Assembly: GCA_040758525.1 (NCBI GenBank)
Contig: JBFLVQ010000458.1
Location: 1-7,831 of the forward strand
DNA length: 7,831 nucleotides
Source: JBFLVQ01 sp040758525
Lineage (GTDB): Bacteria; Acidobacteriota; Blastocatellia; Chloracidobacteriales; JADJPF01
Reading direction: 5' to 3'
The notes under the pieces were generated by a model. The model searched no databases. It saw only the letters and a list, made by a program, of their open reading frames with translations, and had not been told where the DNA came from. Position 1 is the stretch's first letter. Each line of letters begins with the position of its first letter. Position numbers and translations under genes: made by a program. Shown in pieces: positions 4,172 through 7,831 of this stretch.

Positions 4172-7100
4172 ATGGCCATCAATAAAATTGACGGTAGTGG
4201 GGAGACTATTGCACAACAGGTAAATGAGCACACAACAGAACAGCCTGACAGCGCAAGCAACCAACCAGTTGCAGCAGATCTTACTTTGCCATCATCACAA
4301 ACAACATCGCCAACAGCTACCACGGTTCGCCGTGGCAGTATGAAAGGCGAATTTTTGCGTGATCAATTAGAGGCCCGTCTCAGTACAGGCAAGCGCACAG
4401 ATGTCGGCGGACAAGAAAAATCTACCCGTGCCAGTTGGGGTAATATTACCCCTTCAGCACGCACTATACGTTCAGATAACATAGCCGCTAGCAATAGTCT
4501 ACGCCGTAGTGCCAGGGTCGATGCTGTTGCTGCCAACACTACTCTCTCCACACCGTTAAAGCGGACCGTAACGTTTGTTTACGATACTGGTGGTCGCACT
4601 TCCCTCACTAACCTACAGTTAAAAGGGAGTTGGAACAAGACTACAGGTGCCTTCGATTCACTCTGGGGGGAAGGAGATGCTATCCCTATGCGAGATATCG
4701 GCGAGGGTAAGTGGATGGCAAGTGTAGAACTACTTGATGATGGCCAGCCACATAATTGGGAGTGGGGAGTAATCGCGGATGGGCCTGCGGGTAAAGGACA
4801 ATGGGCATTAATGGGTGAGGGCAACCTTAAGTTCAACCTTACAGAGAATACTAAACAGATCACCTATACACCAACAACCTTCCATCAGATGGGCGCACAT
4901 AAGATAGGCAAAACCGATATTAGCTTTAAGTTCTGGGCGCCCAATGCACAACATGTGAATGTAAAGGTCTTTGATGAATTTGGCCGTACAAAGCTGATCC
5001 CTATGAAACGTGATATCGAGGGCAACTGGACTGTAAAAGTGCGCGGTGGTTGGAAGAGCATGGCAGGCAAAGCCTATAGCTATCAGCTTATTGATTCTGA
5101 AGGCAAGACGGTTGAGCGTAGTGATCCTTACGCTCGTGTAATGCAGGGTGAGCAGCGTGGCATTGGTCGCACTTATATCAACCTTAAGACAGGACAGGAG
5201 ACCAATAAGTTCTATATGGATCCAGATGTCTATCAACAGTTCAAACCTCAGATAGAAGGCCCCGATCCAGCATTGGCAGAGGCTGCGCGTCAACGTGCAC
5301 GTGAACTCTCGCTCGTCGAGTTAACCCGCTTTGAAGTAGAAGAGCATCCAGATGCAGAAGCAGCATATATGATTTTCAAGGATGAGACAGGGCGTCAACT
5401 TACTCGTCAAGAGCTGATCAATCGGCTGGGCCGTGTCGATTCTGCCCTGATTGACAGATTGCGAGGTGGTAAATATAACGATCTATGGTCGAATAATGTT
5501 GATGAACAAGGCCGTATCAAGCTTGTTAATGCGGGTGGTACCTGGAGCACATTGGTCAACAATCTAGAGAAGTTGACAGGTCTACGCTACGAGTTTCAGG
5601 TCTACAGACGCGATACAGAAGGAGATCTGCGTCTACTTGGCGACCGCAATAATGATGGTACATTGAGTGTTAGCGAGCGCAAATCATCTAGTGTTAATGA
5701 TCGCTGGAGTGATCTGATTACTTCACAGAGTGGTCGTTCTTTTCGTACTGCTGTCATTGCTGATACCAAATATAATTGGCAGCACGATAATGTGCCACGC
5801 GAAAAGGATCGCAACAAATGGGTTGTCTACCAACTCCATGTAGGTAGCTTTTTTGGCAACACCAGTAATACCAATCGCTCTACCTTTGAAGATCTAATGC
5901 AGAAGCTGGATCACTTTAAGAGCTTGGGTGTAAATACGCTTGAACTATTACCAGTAAATGAAGTAGAGGGTGAGCGCGATTGGGGCTATATGGGTGCTAA
6001 TAGCTTTGCCATTGAGAATTCTTATGGCTTCGTAGATGAGCAGGGCCGCTGGGTAAATGGTGCTGAAGCCCTCAAACGTTTTATAGATATGGCGCACTCA
6101 AAAGGGCTCAATGTAATTAACGATGTTGTTTACAATCATATTGGTGGTGATCACAATATGATGTGGAATCTAGATGGTAAAGAGAACCCCTATTTCAATT
6201 GGTCAAAAGATCCCAACAAGTTCGAGAAACGAGATACAGCTTGGGGCGCAATGCCAGCCTACAACAATCCTAAGGTAAGACAGTTTTTTGTTGATCACGC
6301 CGTCGCTCAGATCGATGAATTTCGCTTTGATGGTCTACGTTTCGACTTCACTGAGCCGATTAAGGGAACAGGCGGTAAGGATGGTTGGGAGATGTTACGC
6401 GAGATCAACCGTCAACTACATTTCTACCGACCAGATGTTTTCACAGTAGCTGAGCAGTTTGATTATGATCCAGCAATCACACGCCCAGTATTGTCAGATG
6501 GCACTGGCGGTGGCTTTGATGCACAATGGTACACCGAATTTCAACATCGCTTGGTACGTGATAATAGCAATCCAGGAGTCATACAACAGGCAGCCCAGGG
6601 TCAGCACACAAACATGGATCTATTTATGAATATGCTTATCAATCCACGTGGTCTAGATACCTGGACAAAAGCCTATACAGTAATTTCTAATCACGATGAG
6701 GTTGGCAATGCGCAACGCACCATAGATACTGCCGATGGCGATAGCACTACTAAGATTCCCCCACAATGGGCGCGCAACGCAGCAAGATTTGCCGCCGGTA
6801 TAGGATTAGCCGCACCTGGCATACCTATGTTTTTCCAAGGTGATGAATCGATGGCACAGAATACTTTCAATTGGGGTGTGCCTTCGACTTGGGATATTGG
6901 CTGGGAATGGGAATCATTGGGGAGGAACTGGGATTGGAATGGTATTACTTTCAATGACGATCAACGTCGGCTCTATAACCGACTCTTCGAGATGTCGCCA
7001 GCCGAGCGTGAGAAGGATGCTGGTTATCGTAGTCTTTCAATAGCTGACCGACAGGTCTTTAGCGATCTAGCACTGCTTAACCAGATAGAACGCGAGCAGG

Positions 7101-7471
7101 CAATGCTCAATATTACACGACGACAGATGTTCCAATTCTACCAGGATGCACTCGCGTTACGCGCTTCTAGCCCTGCCTTTGAAGCTGATGCTCAAGTGAC
7201 ACGTGTCTATACTCACAATGATAATTCTGTAATGGCTTTCACACGTAAGGATGGCAATGCAGAGTTCCTGATTATTGCTAGCCTTAATCGTAACAACCTC
7301 TCAGGTTATCTTATGGATCTACCAGCCGGGCAATGGAAAGAAGTCCTCAATAGTGATGCGGCTCGCTATGGTGGTAGCAATTTTGGTAACTTCGGCGCCA
7401 CGATTAATGGCGGGCCAAGCCAGGTAAACATTCCTGCTGGTGGTTATGTTGTACTTAAGAAGGTTGGATAA
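4172..7471 (+). CDS. Large GH13 glucan-branching-enzyme-like protein with double N-terminal modules and an inserted domain
   Basis: The product is 1099 aa, well above the usual 600-750 for GlgB. There is no signal peptide, so it is probably cytoplasmic. In order: a Ser/Thr/Gln-rich, probably disordered tail (1-129); a CBM-like beta-sandwich (about 132-234, LKGSWN and NWEWGVIADGP); a CBM48 domain (about 235-345, MGAHKIGKTDISFKFWAPNA, ending at DPYAR 318-322); an extra region of about 190 residues; the approach strands AVIADTKYNW (527-536) and VVYQLHVGSF (551-560); the GH13 barrel; a helical insertion (about 918-979); and a C-terminal beta domain with a GlgB-type WKEVLNSDAARYGG. All four conserved GH13 regions are present: DVVYNH (651-656), GLRFD with nucleophile Asp725, VAEQ with acid/base Glu761, and NHDE with Asp842. 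It should therefore be catalytically active on alpha-1,4-glucans, most likely as a transglycosylase/branching enzyme; hydrolase or trehalohydrolase-like activity is the alternative. It appears monocistronic: own Shine-Dalgarno, terminators on both sides. Confidence 0.9.
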   Translation: MAINKIDGSGETIAQQVNEHTTEQPDSASNQPVAADLTLPSSQTTSPTATTVRRGSMKGEFLRDQLEARLSTGKRTDVGGQEKSTRASWGNITPSARTIRSDNIAASNSLRRSARVDAVAANTTLSTPLKRTVTFVYDTGGRTSLTNLQLKGSWNKTTGAFDSLWGEGDAIPMRDIGEGKWMASVELLDDGQPHNWEWGVIADGPAGKGQWALMGEGNLKFNLTENTKQITYTPTTFHQMGAHKIGKTDISFKFWAPNAQHVNVKVFDEFGRTKLIPMKRDIEGNWTVKVRGGWKSMAGKAYSYQLIDSEGKTVERSDPYARVMQGEQRGIGRTYINLKTGQETNKFYMDPDVYQQFKPQIEGPDPALAEAARQRARELSLVELTRFEVEEHPDAEAAYMIFKDETGRQLTRQELINRLGRVDSALIDRLRGGKYNDLWSNNVDEQGRIKLVNAGGTWSTLVNNLEKLTGLRYEFQVYRRDTEGDLRLLGDRNNDGTLSVSERKSSSVNDRWSDLITSQSGRSFRTAVIADTKYNWQHDNVPREKDRNKWVVYQLHVGSFFGNTSNTNRSTFEDLMQKLDHFKSLGVNTLELLPVNEVEGERDWGYMGANSFAIENSYGFVDEQGRWVNGAEALKRFIDMAHSKGLNVINDVVYNHIGGDHNMMWNLDGKENPYFNWSKDPNKFEKRDTAWGAMPAYNNPKVRQFFVDHAVAQIDEFRFDGLRFDFTEPIKGTGGKDGWEMLREINRQLHFYRPDVFTVAEQFDYDPAITRPVLSDGTGGGFDAQWYTEFQHRLVRDNSNPGVIQQAAQGQHTNMDLFMNMLINPRGLDTWTKAYTVISNHDEVGNAQRTIDTADGDSTTKIPPQWARNAARFAAGIGLAAPGIPMFFQGDESMAQNTFNWGVPSTWDIGWEWESLGRNWDWNGITFNDDQRRLYNRLFEMSPAEREKDAGYRSLSIADRQVFSDLALLNQIEREQAMLNITRRQMFQFYQDALALRASSPAFEADAQVTRVYTHNDNSVMAFTRKDGNAEFLIIASLNRNNLSGYLMDLPAGQWKEVLNSDAARYGGSNFGNFGATINGGPSQVNIPAGGYVVLKKVG
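5642..5677 (+). other. EF-hand-like calcium loop encoded inside the GH13 gene
   Basis: Residues 491-502, DRNNDGTLSVSE, match the 12-residue EF-hand/dockerin loop at every key position: D1, N3, D5, G6, a hydrophobic residue at 8, S9 and E12. It lies in the inserted region before the catalytic barrel. A flanking helix pair is not obvious, so it may be a lone calcium-binding loop rather than a full EF-hand. Confidence 0.55.
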
Positions 7472-7496
7472 ACTCTTTTTTAAGCTGACTACAAAA

Positions 7497-7540
7497 TTGA
7501 CCGTGAAGTGCTTAGGTGTACTTCGCGGTCAAAGATTTTT
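7497..7540 (+). terminator. Intrinsic terminator of the GH13 gene
   Basis: TTGACCGTGAAGT (7497-7509) pairs with ACTTCGCGGTCAA (7520-7532) as a 13-bp stem with one T-G wobble and a 10-base loop, followed after AGA by TTTTT (7536-7540). It begins 25 bp after the stop codon and is the strongest terminator in the window. Confidence 0.85.
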
Positions 7541-7562
7541 AACCATCGGTAATTTTTAACCA
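7535..7562. repeat. Two direct copies of an 11-bp AT-rich repeat
   Basis: ATTTTTAACCA occurs at 7535-7545 and again at 7552-7562, a 17-bp period. The first copy contains the terminator T-run. There are only two units, so it is not an array. Confidence 0.45.
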
Positions 7563-7831
7563 AAACTTTTCTTCTTCACGCAACTTTTCTCTCCCGATTC
7601 CGATAATTAGTGTGAAAATCTTCAAAACAAAATGTTCTTTGATAGTAAAATAAAGTCGCAGTAGTTCGTTCTTCATTAATCAGGAGAATGACAGAGATTT
7701 AGCGGCAAAGGCGAAACAGATAGGCAAAGTTTTGAGCAATTAGATTAGCGTATAAAAGTATCTGATATATAACGGGTGCAAGGTTCTGATTTCCTGATGC
7801 CAGCCAGCCCGATGGCTGATCTGGTTACCCT

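Larger units (their letters stand above)
7472..7831. other. 360-bp AT-rich region after the GH13 gene, no supported gene
   Basis: It holds the GH13 terminator (7497-7540), two direct copies of ATTTTTAACCA (7535-7545, 7552-7562) and a small hairpin near the right edge (CAGCC 7805-7809 with GGCTG 7814-7818, flanked by CCAG/CTGG). Both strands are broken by stops. The only ATG-started frame of note is 45 codons on the minus strand (7676-7539) with no ribosome site. Confidence 0.6.

Noticed and set aside
4808..5293. 161-codon open frame antisense to the GH13 gene
   Set aside because: It lies entirely opposite a well-supported coding region with intact family motifs, and its own translation shows no recognisable domain. 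The other antisense frames were dismissed on the same ground.
6840..7043. 67-codon plus-strand frame inside the GH13 gene
   Set aside because: It is an out-of-frame shadow of the barrel and helical-block coding sequence, with no ribosome site of its own.
7800..7824. Nested hairpin (CAGCC/GGCTG within CCAG/CTGG) at the right edge as a REP-type element
   Set aside because: One short bulged stem-loop with no second copy in the window, and the context is cut off by the edge.
7700..7825. Minus-strand open stretch ending YANLIAQNFAYLFRLCR near the right edge
   Set aside because: Only about 41 codons between stops with no start. It superficially resembles a transposase C-terminus, but no catalytic motif or terminal inverted repeat is visible.
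1..7831. CRISPR array, tRNA, rRNA or insertion sequence
   Set aside because: No regularly spaced repeats, cloverleaf, conserved rRNA core or transposase with terminal repeats was seen on either strand.

Overview
The window looks like chromosomal DNA of a free-living Gram-negative-type bacterium, most likely Acidobacteriota (a Blastocatellia-like lineage is my best guess). The basis is a secreted VWA protein with the layout of the 'VWFA-related acidobacterial domain' family, a membrane-anchored SUMF1/FGE-type protein and an unusually large GlgB-like glucan enzyme. No rRNA, tRNA, plasmid, phage or intact insertion sequence is visible, and taxonomy stays an inference.

Layout. (1) At 2-655 (+) lies the 3' part of an AT-rich gene with a fibronectin-III-like C-terminal domain; its start is outside the window. 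(2) At 663-855 (-) is a gene remnant that standard ORF callers would miss: the extreme N-terminus and extreme C-terminus of a DUF72 (YecE-like) protein, joined out of frame by a large internal deletion. (3) At 902-1336 (+) is a small RRM-fold protein with a C-terminal transmembrane tail. (4) Convergent to it is a two-gene operon read leftwards: a 116-aa single-span membrane protein (2674-2324), then a membrane-anchored SUMF1-type protein (2295-1351). (5) After a 328-bp divergent intergenic region comes a secreted VWA protein (3003-3971, +). (6) A hairpin terminator separates this from a 1099-aa GH13 glucan-branching-like enzyme (4172-7471, +), which ends at a strong intrinsic terminator. (7) The last 360 bp are AT-rich and appear non-coding.

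How the parts fit. The SUMF1 operon, the tail-anchored RRM protein and the VWA protein are all predicted to be membrane-bound or exported, but the sequence does not show that they act together. The GH13 gene is a separate unit with its own Shine-Dalgarno, candidate promoter and terminator; its product has no signal peptide, suggesting cytoplasmic alpha-glucan (glycogen-like) metabolism.

The most interesting points are the DUF72 deletion remnant, the RRM protein that has lost two canonical RNA-stacking aromatics and gained a membrane tail, the roughly 190-residue insertion with an EF-hand-like loop between the CBM48 and catalytic barrel of the GH13 enzyme, and a 17-bp motif shared by two intergenic regions. 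I found no convincing evidence of a wholly new multi-gene system.
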